A stretch of 64,000 nt of DNA. It comes from Hydrangea macrophylla. Lineage: Eukaryota; Streptophyta; Magnoliopsida; Cornales; Hydrangeaceae. The notes below the pieces were generated by a model. It saw nothing but the letters and a program-made list of their open reading frames with translations, did no database searches and had not been told where the DNA came from. Within the stretch, counting starts at the first letter, position 1. Every line of letters starts with the position of its first letter. A program made the position numbers and the translations under genes. The stretch is from assembly GCA_033977485.1 (NCBI GenBank), contig CM066988.1, forward strand, positions 142,483,359-142,547,358. The letters are read 5' to 3'. Positions 22,604 through 34,491 of this stretch are shown piece by piece.

Positions 22604-25600
22604 CAGGCCCTCGGGTCAAACTCGACCCGATCCAAATCCAATGGACTATCCATTTAAAGACTCAGAAGAGTCCATGATCAAAAGCTCGCGGGCCAAACCC
22701 GAACCGACCCGGCTTAAACGGGCTAACCCAATTAGAGACTCAAAAGAGTCCATGGTAAAACTCACGGGTTCAACCCGAATTTAATCGGGTTCTCCATTTA
22801 CATAGAAACTGATCCAACCCGCATACCCAAACCCGAATCCATACCAACTCACATGTTGACCCGGTCCGTTGACCCGAACCTGATCCAACCAAATCTGGTT
22901 GGATCCGAAGCTAAACGACGTCGTTTGGTTAAGTGATTCTCGGGTCGTTTTAAACGACCCGACCCGTTTGGAATTAAAATGATATAACCCTGAGCTAAAC
23001 GGGTATGTACACCTACTGAAGCTTGGGGTGCCGCCATTTTAAGCGCTAGGGTTTGGTCTCCTTCTCCGGCGTCTTTGCCCGCCGCCGGCGAGGCGCGTTT
23101 TCATCGAAAAACTTCAAATGGCCATATCTCTGCCGTTTCTCCATAGAAATGGCTCTAACTAACGCCAAAATGTTCGGTTTGGGACCCTCTAGCACATACT
23201 ATGAGCTGAGACGGTGATTCATTCGTTTTGGGTTCCTATGAACCCATTATACATTCGGGTTCTTGAGAGAATAATTCAATGCATGGTTGACCAAACGTTG
23301 CTTTCTTCAAAAACTGTGATTAGGGGGTCTATTTGGGACCTATAGGGTCGGTTTGGCCTAACTTTTAGGGACTAAGGTTGAGCTTGAGGGATCGAGCTCC
23401 GACGAGGGCTCTATAATGGCAATTTGTGCACAAACCAGAGCTTAAGGCTCTGTTTGGATTTTCCAGAGGGTCTGGGCGTGTGTGTGTGTGAGCCTAAGGG
23501 TATAGAAATGCAAAATGAACAAGGGGTGGGGGTTTTACCTGTCTCGGGTCTCCCTTTTCTTCTCCTTCAAATTTCTGGCGAGCTCTCTCTCTCTAGCTCC
23601 TTGCGTCTTCTTCTTCCTTTCTCTTTCTATGTGTGAGTGAGATAGGGAGTGTGTGTGGTGAGGCAGAGGGTGAGCAGTGAGGTGGGATGCGTGCTTTGTA
23701 ACTCTCTCTATCTCTCGGGTATACTCTCTCTGTATACACAAGAAATGTGTACACACAAATCCATATACACAGATATACACGGAGATTTGTATATCTGTTG
23801 GACGTGATAGAAAGGATGGAGGGGAATTGATTGAACAGGGTGGTGGGGAAAAGGGCCTACGGTTTGGGTGTGGGGGCAAGAATCCGGCGGGTATGGGAGG
23901 GTTTTGTTTGGGCAAAGGTATTAACCATAGGTTTTAGGATAATTGGGTAGTACATAAGCTATCTTAGGTAAGATTCTTACTTTCCATTTATGGTATGGTT
24001 GAGCCGTCGCTAGAAATACGTGCTACGCAGTCTAATATTGATACAGATTCTACGGGTTTGCGTGAAAGTCAGTCCGGGTTTGCAATTTGCAGTCTAAGAA
24101 ATTAAATAATTAGATTCGCACGCGTATATAGTCAGGTTCCTGGGTTACGAAATCAATAATATTGAAAAGAAGTTACGAACAAAATACGGGGAGAGATTTT
24201 AGTACGTAGAATTTTACGGGTATTACAACTTGCCATTGTGATCCAAACAAACAAATTCCCTTGTTTGCATTCTGATACAATTCTCAACCAAAAATGTCCA
24301 CAAAATTTAGAGCATAATTCCGTCTTCTATGTAATTGAATTTGGTGTACTTACTTTTGTCCATACCATTTTGACCCCAAAACAAACCACAATTATGGATA
24401 TCTTGACAAGTCTTTAGTCACTTGCGTATATAATTTTCATAAAGAGACAAAGATGAAACTGTGGACTACTTGATAATCTACACATGGTGCTGCTTTTTCT
24501 GAAATCTGAAGTTGAATTACCTAGTTCATCTCTAATTTTCCATAAAACCTTATAGATAATCCTTTTTCTCGCTTTTCTGACCTTCTTTACTGATATTCAA
24601 CCAATCTAATGAAGTTGTTTGGTTGATTGAGCTTTTATATGACCTTATTGACTTCTTTTTATTTTGTTTTGTATTTGCACCCCCTCCCTTCATAAATTTA
24701 TCCGATTCTAATATCCCAGGTTGCAAGATAGGTTACTCCTAAATGGTGTAATTTTTTCTTATCCTTCACTAGATATCATAGTTGATTATTCAACTTAATT
24801 TTCAGGTTGCAAAATATAAGGATCCTCGTGATGCTTGTGCCGCAATTGTTGCCGAATCTTACAGACTCTGGCTACAATACGAAACTCGTACAGATGACAT
24901 TACTGTGATAGTTGTGCATGTTAATGGCCTAACTGAAGTAAGAAGAGCTCTTGTTGATGAAGCCTTTTTTATTTCTTCTTTTGAAGGCTATGTCTGGCCT
25001 GGGGATTTAGAGAAGAAAAGAAAAAGGAAAGGAAAACGAGCTGGACAACTATTTTCCTAGTATTTTATTCCACGCTTAAATAACATTATTTATTTATTTT
25101 TTGAAAATATAGTGGAAACTCGAGAAAATAGGAAGGGGAATGACTAACAAAGCAAGAAATTTTGAATTTAGTTTTCCCTCTATTTCTTTTCTTTCTTGTT
25201 TTCTCCACTGTTTCCAAATAAACCAAACAAAGGAAAGATATTCTTTAGTGTTGTCTTTTCTTTTCCCTCACTAAATCCATGGACCGAAGGGAGCCTAAAG
25301 CTTCATTCATTTCCCTCGCTTTAATTTTTGCACGGTATAGTTTAAACTACTTCCTTTTGTGCCAGACCACTGTTGGTCAATCAGCAAGTGCTGGTGCACT
25401 TCTAAGACCACCTCTCCCTCAAGTTCTTGAGATGACAGGATCAGAGTCTCCGTCAACCATAAGTTGGAGTGCCAGGAACAACCGTGCAAGGCAGGATTTA
25501 TCACGTGCCCGCCTCCGTGCCATTGAAAGTTCCCTCGAGAATGGGCAAATCTGGGTCCCTCCATCTCCGGCCCACAGGAAGACGTGGGAAGAAGAAGTAA

Positions 25601-28600
25601 CCTTTACCATTATTGCATTTGTGTTCAGAGCCACTTTGCAAGAAAGAAACTTATAGTGTACAGTATATTTGAAGCTTGGGGCTTGCTATCCTACTACAAG
25701 AAGGTAGTAGGAGGATAGCATTGAGCTCTATTTTAAATGACAAGGAAAGTCCTTGCCACCGTAGCAAAATAAGTGTATTAGATTAATTTGACATTGAGGG
25801 CACTAAATTGCTCTAGAGTAATGCTATGCTTCCCTAATTTTGCATCCCAAATGCTTCCCAAATACATGTGGCAATGAGACCATCTTCAATAATGTTGGAA
25901 CCACTTCAACATCCCCCAATCAAAATCAGGAGGGCCAGCTGTCACATGTATTTGGGAAGCATTTGGGATGCAAAATTTGGGAAGCATAGCATTGTTCATA
26001 GCTCTAGCTCTTCTGTAAAATTACTTTAGTGTCCTCATTTTAATGAAGTGGCAGAGATTCTTTTTGTCCAAAAAAAAAATGTGCACGATTTACATATGTA
26101 GTAGGTTAGCATTTCCCTGTATATATATCGATAAATTACTATATTTGGTTATTCCTTGTTGGAATCTCTGTTGTTGCTTAGTCATTTATGACCATATGGT
26201 GCAGGCGCACATAGAGCGGGCATTGCACGATCATTTTCTTTTCAGGAAACTGACTGACTCTCAGTGTCATGTTTTGTTGGATTGTATGCAAAGAGTCGAG
26301 GTTCAGCCAGGAGATGTTGTTGTGAAACAGGTTAGGTTTTTAATTTTTATTTAATTTTTAATTTTTTTATGTACCAATATTAATTGTTTTTCAAACAACA
26401 TTTGAGGGTTCTTCAGCTGTTGACTCTATACCGTGACCAGGGACGGATCCAGGAATTTAGGTTAGGGGGGGCGAAAACATACGGGGGTTCGGGGGCAGCG
26501 CCCCCGAAAGAAATTTTTTGCCATTTACGAATACATTTTTGATAATGAAATAACTGTATAAGGAGAGAAAATATAAACTATTTGAATCAACAAGGTATGG
26601 AGTAATTTGTAAACTAAATTCGGAAAAAAAATCTAAGGGGGGGCGAGCTTAATAATTTAGAAAAAAATTTAGGGGGGGCGAGTGTATGTACTTAACGTGT
26701 ATTCACGAATAAGACTAGCATAATTTCGTGTTTTTTTTCCAAATCTAGGGGGGCGGTCGCCCCCCCCCCCCCCCCCTAGATCCATCCTTGACCGTGACAT
26801 TGAAGGTGGTAGTTATATCGCTTTGAAACTTAAAAGAAAGATATGATCTCTGTGTTACATGAACCTTTTGGTCCTGGTACATGGCATTACTCTTTTTACA
26901 TTGTTACTGGTTGGCAGAGTTAAGTTTTGTAGATTAGGAAAAGAAAAAGGAAAGGAAATACTTTGTAGAGAAATGTTGGAGTTTCAGTCTTGATACATGG
27001 CATTGCCCAAACTGCGTGGGTTTCCATTCGTGAGAAACGGAGGAATTAATCAAATTTTGGTGGAATTTGATGTTGTAGTTATGAGGGTACAACAGCATTT
27101 TTTTTTTCTTTTCAGGGTGGTGAAGGTGATTGTTTCTATGTTGTTGGCAGTGGAGAATTCGAAGTCTTGGCGACCCAGGTATTCATCTTTGTGACTAAAC
27201 TGTTAAATGTGCTAATAAATCTAAAGGCTGTTGTGTTTTCTAAACGATTCTCAAATATAAAGTGCAACATAAAAGCAATTTCTATTTATGCTAGCTCATT
27301 GTAGTTTCTATCATTTTCCCCAAAAGATGTCTTTTGAAGTAGCAAGCTTATTCTCAGTAAGTTGCTTCGTGGTGCCTAACAAGATATGATACATGGCAGG
27401 AAGAGAAGAACGGAGAGGTGCCTAGGGTTTTGCAACGTTATACAGCTGAAAAGTTGTCATCCTTTGGAGAGCTGGCACTAATGTAAGTAATTCTCCCTGT
27501 TGGATTAAAAAGTCACCACATAGGTAACTTCAGACTAAAGATTGATTTGCTTTACTAGTTTCAAACAAGTTGACTTCAAGTTTGTTCATAAGAAAGGTCA
27601 TGAACTGAAAGATTTAAAAATAATTCAAATTACAGAGTTGGTTGCGAACACTTTATCAGCAGAAATTGTTTCTAGTTTATTTACTCAAGTCCATATGCGA
27701 CTTTGGTTGTATTTCCTAAATTTAGAATTACACTCTATGGAACTTGGTGCATTTCACTGACATAAGGGGCCGATTTGGATGGGCTGTGGCTTATGCGTTT
27801 AGGTAGAAGTAGAAGCATTAGCCCCAATCTCAAAGGCACCATGGAAGATAAGAAAAATTCATTAAAACCCAATTCTGATTCCTGAATCAAGTTTGGGCTG
27901 GACCTACTTCAGCCAAAACGTGCTCATGTTGTTCTAAAGTGCTGCTTAAAATCTATTAGTATATGCGTTTGGGTGCCAAAAGCACATGTGGGAACAACGT
28001 GTGTTTGAGAAGTGATTCCGAAGGAGGACATAATGATAAGTTGTGTATTGCCATTTCTTCGTCCATTATCAATGAAATTAGTATTTGCTCTTACCACTTA
28101 ACGTTAAATGGTTTCTTTGGGATATGTGGCACTTAGGTATAATAAACCCCTCCAGGCTTCTGTTCGTGCTGTTACAAGTGGAACTCTTTGGGCGTTAAAA
28201 AGAGAAGATTTTCGTGGAATTCTAATGTCAGAGTTTTCAAATTTGTCATCTCTGAAGCTGCTTCGGTCAGTGGATCTTCTGTCAAGGCTAACAATATTAC
28301 AGCTGAGTCAGATTGCAGATTCTCTTACTGAAGTTTCCTTTTCCAATGGGCAGACAATTGTCGATAGGGTAAATTGCTTGTCATACAACTCAACTCAACT
28401 AAGAGCCCATTTGGATTGTAGCATATTTGGGACCAAAAACCATTTATTTCGGAATATTGAGAGATTTTGAGTCAGTTTAGTAACAATTTGTTGCTTTTTC
28501 AAAAATCTATTAAAGAATAAAATATCTTACTCCCACAACTATACCAAGCGGGCTCTAACTATGCCTTTGTCCCAAATTATTTGGGGTTGGCTCCTTGAAT

Positions 28601-31600
28601 TCTTTGTCCCCCCCACCCCCACATTTCGCTCGGTCTTATTCCTTCTCTCACAATTCTCCGATATATGTTTGCAGAATAAGACTCTCTTGGGATTGTACAT
28701 CATTAGAAAGGGAGAAGTTAGAATTAGTTTTAATACGGAAGTTGTGAGTAGTCCAAACATCTATAGCCTCATGTCTGATGATCAAAAGCAGGATGATGAT
28801 ATGGAAAGAAATGAAGAGCTCTCGGTGGAGAAGGCTGAGGGAAGCTATTTCGGTGAATGGACACTTCGTGGTGAGAACATTGACTCCTTAAATGCGGTTG
28901 CTTCAGGAGACGTGATATGCGCTGTTTTAACGAAGGAAAAGTTTGACTCAGTTGTGGGCCCTCTGGCAAAGCTTTCGCAGGATGATCGCAAGTACGTAAT
29001 ATCATCATGTACGGACTGTTTCACATTAAAAGAAAAAAAGAACAAAAGAAAAGAAAGATAGGTCGTAGATGCTAAGGATAAGTTCTGATATCTCTGAGTG
29101 AAACATCTTGGTGTTATTAAAGTTTTACCTGGGCACTGTTTGGTTCATGGATATCGTCATTTTTGTGAGGGGAAAGAAAAGAAAACATTGAGGAATATTT
29201 TTCTTTCTTGAGTTATACTGATTAGAAGAGGAAGAAAGTAGGATGATAACCAAATAAAAGTTTTAGGCTCTGTTTGGTTCTTGGATTTAGTGAGGGAAAA
29301 GAAAAGAAAATATAGAGGAAAATATTTTCCTCTGTTTGGTTATTAAGGAAGAGCGTGAGGGAAACACGAACGAAAAGAAAAAAAAAAGTGAGAAATGTAT
29401 AATAAATTTCAAAATTTGTGAGTCACTTCACTTCCTTTTTCTTGAATTTCTATTGTGTTCAGACATTTTTTTAAAATTTATGATATTATAAAAATGGATT
29501 AAAACACAAAGGAAATCACTAGGGAAATGGTTTTCCATGTCGTTTTCCTTTCCCATTTCTTTTCCCTCACTAAATCCAAGAACCAAATAGAGAGCACACA
29601 AGACACCTCACAAGCACTCAAGCACACAAGACGCCTCACAAGCACTCAAGCACACAAGACACCTCTCATGACACCTACACAAATGCATATGGGTTGGGTA
29701 GTATAGTTTAGGAAATCTAGTTAGGAAAATATTATATTTTATTATAATTATTATTCTTGTAATTATATTATTAAATAATATAATTATAAAGTCGTATAAA
29801 TACAGAAAATGTTGTATAAATACCAAAACATGTATTTTCTCAAAATGACTAAAATCGAGATGTCTTCTAAATAGAGATCGAAAACTCTTAACTTCCAATA
29901 CGAATTGCAAATCATTTAACCTTACGCAACTTTTCCCAAAAATTTTATTTTCAGTTCATGACTTATAAAATTGGAAAAATGATCAAAATACCCCTGTGAC
30001 CAATTTTTGCTAAAATCGCATACGAAGTCTAAATCGTCAATTTAAACATGAAAATACGGGTTACTACAATCTACCCTCCTTACCAGAGATTTCGTCTTGA
30101 AATCTAGAGATAAAAGTATTTGGTAAATAACTTCATAAATTTCTTAAAATAAGTTTAAAATAAATATAATATATTTTGTTTTGCAAAATAAATATTTTTC
30201 TATCTTCTTCAACTCCTCCCAGGCGATGTAGACTATCCAACCTCGATTTATACACTTTTGGCTGGGGACAGGCTCTGATACCATTTATGACGCCCCGCAA
30301 AAATAAAGCGTATTTCCATTGAGTGCTTGTGAGGTGTCTTGTGTGCTTGTGAGGTGAGGTGGCTTGTGTGCTGAAGTGCTTGTGAGGTGTCCTGTGTATT
30401 TGAGTGCTTGTGAGGTGTCTTGTGAGGTGTTGTATATAATATATATACGTATTGGTGGCCTTCCCCCTTTCCCTATAAAATCCCCTCACTCTCATTCTTT
30501 GGCAAGAAAAGAAAATAGAGAAAGAGAGAATTAGGCCGAGAGAGAAAATAAAGAAGAAGAGAAGTGTTTGAGAGTTACTCAACATCATTTATAGGTATCG
30601 GGTTGTGTACAATATGCTTTCTAATTCTCCGGAGTATTTTTTGTTATCTCTATTTTTACTCTTTTGCAGTTTTGTTGTGCTTTCATTTGGAATCCATGAA
30701 TATGCGTTGTTATTGGTCTAAAGGGTCCATAAGTAATGAACACCCACCAACAGGCCTCAGGGACCGACGTACTGGAGACGGGTGAGGTGAGGTGAGGTGG
30801 CTCTTTGCTGTGTGACTTCTTTGGTGAGAGCGGTTGTGTAAGCGGTTGAGTAAGTGCTATGGAACTGAATGGTTCATGAGCAGGGGGCACCTACCAACAA
30901 TCCAACAGGCCAACAGGCCCTAGGAACCGACGTACTGGAGACGGGTGAGGTGAGGTGAGGTTGGTGGCCTTTGCTGTGTGACCAAGAGGAACCTGGTATG
31001 ATGCTCTTGGTATGAGCGTTTGAGTTTTGTGACTCACTTGCCTTTCTCTTTTCTTGCATTCCCATTATATTTTGAATTTTGAATTTTGATTTTTATAACT
31101 AAAACGTTATTTGAGTATGGAGGAAAACACTAGGGAAACATTTTTCCTTTTCGTTTTCTTTATTCCTTCTTTTCCCCTTCCTAAATCTACGAACCAGACG
31201 GGGCCTTAATTGTTTAATATCTTTGCTTGAGAGCACAACATAATCCTGATTCGGATGACAAACCATTATTCAGGTCGAGGGATTATCCTTTAGATTCTCC
31301 CAAGGAATCCCTTCAAAGTATTGATCTTTCAACTCTGAAGACAGTTAAGCTCTCTGATTTGGTGAGTTTTACTAAATCCTGCATGCATATTTGTTACAAT
31401 GATCTTCTTTCCTTTCTTCTTCTTTCGTTTTCTTTTTACGAAAAGAGAATAGATTCAAATCTGACTTTGTTGCTGGTACATGTATGTAGGAGTGGACGAA
31501 ATGTTTGTATTCCACCGACTGCTGTGAAATTGGTCTTGTACTTTTGAGAGACTCAGGTTGGGTATTATTCCAATATAAAGATAGTTTATATTCTCAAATA

Positions 31601-34491
31601 CACCAATGTTAGTAAGCACATTTTGGCTTAGGTGACTCGTTGTTTAACTGCATATACATTACACGTATTAATTTTTTCTTTTTTGGGTGGTAATCAGAAA
31701 AGTTTCTTAGCTTGAAAAGATTTTCGAAACAGAAAATCATAAGGCTCGGAAAAGAAGCACAAGTTTTAAAAGAGAAGAACCTGATGCAGAGTATAAGCCC
31801 TTCTTCTAGTGTGCCTCAAGTTCTATGTACCTGCGCTGATCAAGACCATGCTGGGATCTTACTAAACACGCGGATTGCTTGCTCAGTTGCTTCAATTCTT
31901 AGCACCCCATTTGATGAAACATCTGCACGGTTTTGTGCTGCCTCTCTTGTTACTGCCTTGGAGGATTTGCACAAGGTTTGGTTCTTGTGTTGGCTTTTTT
32001 CTTCAATTCAATTAGTCTCTGTTTCGTTTGGGGATTTAGAAAAGAAAAAGATAAAGGAAACGAAAACGAGAGAGAAGCTAATTACCTTGTGTTTTTCTCC
32101 ATGCTTAAACTACATTAGAAATTGAAAATTTCAGAATATAATAGAAATTCAAGAAAAGAGGAAGAAAAGGGCGTCACAAAATTTTAAACTAAACCCCTGT
32201 TTTATTTTCCTTATTATTCTCCTCATGTTTTCCTTATTAGCCAAACAAAGAAAAGTGCATTCCTCCGTGTTTTCCTTTCCTTTCCCTTAGTTATTCTATG
32301 AACCAAACAGAGCCTTAATTTGTAATGCATTCCCATTGATCTCATTCTTTATGCCTCATTTTCCTTGAATTTCAGAATGACGTTCTCTATAGGGGTTTGT
32401 CTCCCGATGTTCTAATGTTTGACCAGAGAGGACATCTGCAGGTTGGTGATGTAACTTTTTTATATCTACTTTATTCAGGAATACCTATATTTACGCTCTT
32501 TGAGTTTCTTATTGTTGTCCTTTCTTCTACCAGGCCTTAAGTGAAAATAAGCCCATTTGGGTTAGCTTTCAAAACAATCATTTTTTTTTTTGGGATAAGC
32601 GATTTTTTTAAAAAGCTACAAATTAGAGATTTTTTTTAAAAGAGCTGTGAAAATGGTAATCCAAACGACTTCTTTTTGGCCCCCAAAAGGATATCCTGAA
32701 CGGGCTCTTAATAACTCTTTAGTGGTTTCTTGTGTTTCAGATAGTGGATTTCAAATTTGGAAAGAAGTTATCAGGTGAGAGAACATTTACCATCTGTGGG
32801 ATGGCAGACTTTTTGGCTCCAGAGATAGTCCAGGGAAGAGGCCATGGTCTTCCCGCTGACTGGTAAAAATGCCGCATGAATTGCTTTGTTTTTTCTGATG
32901 CAACATCTTTTTTTTTTTTTGGAGCATTTGTGTTGTTTGGTTGCCTATAAAATGTTTCACAAAGATTTTAGTAAAATGAAAGTAGTTTAAAAACTTGAAA
33001 ATAACATGTATACAAACTAATGTATAAGGTCATTACTTTTATAAATACGCCTAAACACAATTTTCACATGTACATGTTTAAGCATCTACAAATGTATTCG
33101 TATGTGTGAGGGCTAATAGTGCATTATTTTAGTATCTATAAACTATTTTTGAAGTATCAACGAAACAACGAAAAGCTGAGAAAGGAATTTGATTTTTCCC
33201 GTGAAACTTTTACATGGATTTTTTTTTTTTGGTCATAGGCTCTACACATCGATACAAACAATGCATGTATCTTGGGGTTCATCCTCATTTTATATGCATT
33301 ATGATATCTCATAGGACAGATTAAAAAGGCAATATGATCAAGAAGGAAAATTAGAAAAGAAGGTTACCAAAGTTGCTTTTATTAGGAAAAACTTGAATAG
33401 AAATTGAGTGGATTTGTTGAATAGAAGTTGCTTTTATTATGATATCCCAAGTTGTGGGATTGGTTAGATATGGAAACTGTTGAATATTACAGGCACATAT
33501 TTTTATTCCTTTTTCTGATAAAAAAAAATTTAGATTTCTTTTAAACGTGTTTACAAAGAAATGGAAGTGTTTGAGAAATTATGTAAAGAGTGCTTTAAGC
33601 ACTCTCATTTAGCAATGCTATTATATTATGCCATAAGCAAAGATGAATATATTATTGCTGAGCGCAAGTTACACGAAACAAGGATCTTAATAGTAGCTAT
33701 GCTAAGAACATGTCACTCAACAGATGGATGTTACATAAAAATTTCAAAGGCATTCTGGTGATGTCTTCTTTTTACTCCCCACATAGTAGTGTGTTTCTTC
33801 TATTTTTATAAGCAAGTGGCACTGCCCCTGTATAACAAGCTACTGTGTGTGATTGCGTGCTATGCTATACAGTAAATTTAGTAGCTCTAATCTTGCATGA
33901 AATTCATGTTTTGGTATTTTTTTTCCCATAAAAAAAAGTTTCCAATGTTTCAGAAGTAAGTGCAGGGTCTCCAACTTTCTTGTTGGGGAATGTGCAGGTG
34001 GGCATTAGGAGTTTTGATCTATTTCATGCTACAAGGTGAAATGCCATTTGGGTCATGGAGACAAAGCGAGCTCGATACCTTTGCAAAGATTGCGAAAGGG
34101 CAGCTAACTCTGCCCCAGACTTTCAGTTATGAAGCTGTAGATATCATCACTAAGGTACGGGATAGAGTTATTTAGTTGTTCCCTTCATTTTGTGATGTGT
34201 TTTTTCGTCGGTTTTCTTTTAATATTTCGACACACGAATTCATTTCAGTTACTCGAAGTTGATGAGAACACTAGACTTGGCAGCCAAGGTGCTGAATCTA
34301 TCAAATGTCATCCATGGTTTGATGGTATTGATTGGGAAAGAATTGCAGAAGGTAGCTTTCCCGTTCCTCGTGAGATCATATCTCGTATAACCCTACATTT
34401 GGAAATCCATTCCGAGGAGTCTGCTGCTTCTATGCTTTCACCACCTCGAGATATAGAACTTAATACTCCCGAATGGCTCGAAGACTGGTAG
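17159..34491 (+). CDS. protein phosphatase 2C + two cNMP-binding domains + AGC-like kinase (plant PKG type)
   Basis: Fifteen exons: 17159-18181, 24806-24937, 25366-25596, 26205-26330, 27116-27178, 27400-27482, 28137-28368, 28675-28991, 31232-31361, 31490-31556, 31698-31975, 32376-32441, 32741-32862, 33998-34154, 34249-34491. They total 3270 nt (1089 residues), all GT..AG and phase-consistent, close to the length recalled for Arabidopsis At2g20050. The start is the ATG giving MGCVYS (Gly2 myristoylation, Cys3 palmitoylation), not the in-frame codon at 17144. PP2C spans about 85-385 with DGHG (131-134), GDSR (207-210), SDG (326-328) and DDIT (371-374), so it looks active. CNB-A is about 470-590, CNB-B about 595-725, kinase about 780-1055. 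The rice homologue is reported as a cGMP-regulated kinase/phosphatase in gibberellin and salt responses. Here kinase and CNB key residues are missing (see findings). Family assignment is firm; kinase activity is doubtful. Confidence 0.96.
18933..19075. repeat. 50-bp direct duplication plus (GA)n and G tract
   Basis: Two copies of a 50-bp unit starting AGATTTATCTTTTTCTATAG (18933 and 18983) run into a (GA)n stretch and then an almost pure G tract (about 19053-19075). The G tract could form a quadruplex and its length is likely unreliable in assemblies. Confidence 0.85.
20792..21076. repeat. array of four hairpins in the LTR-like element
   Basis: Four copies of a stem close to GCTATCGTCGCCTAGCAGGG..CTATAGC start near 20792, 20902, 20968 and 21048. 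Each can pair GCTAT with ATAGC around a GC-rich loop. The first two are extended by outer pairing arms (GATTAC/GTAATC; GAATAGTTAC/GTAACTATT). Confidence 0.75.
22553..22602. repeat. (AAT)n microsatellite
   Basis: About 16 trinucleotide units within the intron 1 LTR-like element. Confidence 0.9.
24985..25295. mobile_element. Tourist-like MITE in intron 2
   Basis: Right end TTTTCCCTCACTAAATCCAT..GGAGCC followed by TAA. The left end is degraded (GGCTATGTCTGGCCTGGGGA). The inner arms GGAAAGGAAAACGAG and TTTTCTTTTCC match the family seen at 29266, 32015 and 38881. Confidence 0.6.
25817..25994. mobile_element. MITE, GAGTAATGCTATG family, in intron 3
   Basis: Inverted arms of about 45 bp: AGTAATGCTATGCTTCCC, TTTTGCATCCCAAATGCTTC and ATACATGTG recur as complements from about 25945 to 25994. 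Flanking duplication unclear. This is the best-preserved copy of its family in the window. Confidence 0.75.
26438..26790. mobile_element. hAT-type MITE, 353 bp, in intron 4
   Basis: Starts CAGGGACGGATCC and ends GATCCATCCTTG. The flanks ACCGTGAC (26430-26437) and ACCGTGAC (26791-26798) are a perfect 8-bp duplication, the hAT signature. Subterminal GGGGGGCG runs at one side and a C tract (26759-26776) at the other would pair. No coding capacity. Confidence 0.9.
28403..28555. mobile_element. Tourist-like MITE, 153 bp, in intron 7
   Basis: Termini GAGCCCATTTGG and CCAAGCGGGCTC are inverted, flanked by TAA (28400-28402) and TAA (28556-28558), the 3-bp duplication of PIF/Harbinger elements. Confidence 0.8.
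29266..29595. mobile_element. Tourist-like MITE in intron 8
   Basis: Left end GGCTCTGTTTGGTTCTTGGA with TTTAGTGAGGGAAAAGAAAA; the right end is its complement, ending CCAAATAGAGAGC. TTA precedes it. On the right it abuts the LTR remnant at 29596, so the second TTA is lost. A partial left end of the same family lies just before it (about 29131-29262). Confidence 0.75.
29596..30620 (-). mobile_element. internally deleted LTR-element remnant in intron 8
   Basis: On the minus strand: an LTR end GGGGCGTCA at 30288, then TGGTATCAGAGCC (30283-30271), the primer site complementary to initiator-Met tRNA. Only 219 bp of internal sequence follows, then a purine tract GGTAAGGAGGGTAGAT (30085-30070) and an LTR start TGTAGTAACCCG (ending 30068). 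The left LTR part runs to about 29596; the right limit is uncertain. A TATA box with leader-like sequence (CCCTATAAAATCCCC, near 30472) reads on the plus strand and complicates the picture. Confidence 0.6.
30746..30985. repeat. two direct copies of a GC-rich unit in intron 8
   Basis: CCGACGTACTGGAGACGGGT followed by GAGGTGAGGTGAGG and CTTTGCTGTGTGAC occurs at about 30766-30815 and 30929-30980. Each is preceded by CACCNACAA- and CAACAGGCC-type words. Origin unknown. Confidence 0.75.
32015..32314. mobile_element. Tourist-like MITE, 300 bp, in intron 11
   Basis: Left end GTCTCTGTTTCGTTTGGGGA, right end GAACCAAACAGAGCC, flanked by TTA (32012-32014) and TTA (32315-32317). Same family as 24985, 29266 and 38881. 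Confidence 0.85.

Larger units (their letters stand above)
20060..24227 (-). mobile_element. solo-LTR-like element, 4168 bp, in intron 1
   Basis: Begins TGTCACGCCCC and ends GGGTATTACA, flanked by ACTTG (20055-20059) and ACTTG (24228-24232), a perfect 5-bp duplication. No integrase, RT or gag frame is visible, so it is read as a solo LTR of a long-LTR (probably Ty3/gypsy) family or a non-coding derivative. It shares its left 100 bp and layout with 35872-38397. The minus strand is preferred because pyrimidine-rich leader-like sequence reads that way; this is weak. Contains a four-hairpin array (20792-21076), an (AAT)n run (22553-22602) and CT-rich tracts near 23580-23720. Confidence 0.8.
18182..24805 (+). 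other. intron 1 (6.6 kb), splits the PP2C domain
   Basis: The donor follows the codon for Met341 (ATG|GTGTGG) and the acceptor is TTTTCAG|GTTGCA; phase 0. It holds a 50-bp direct duplication, a (GA)n/G tract and a 4.2-kb LTR-like element. 19080-20059 shows minus-strand open frames with no recognisable domain and is taken as non-coding. Confidence 0.9.
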
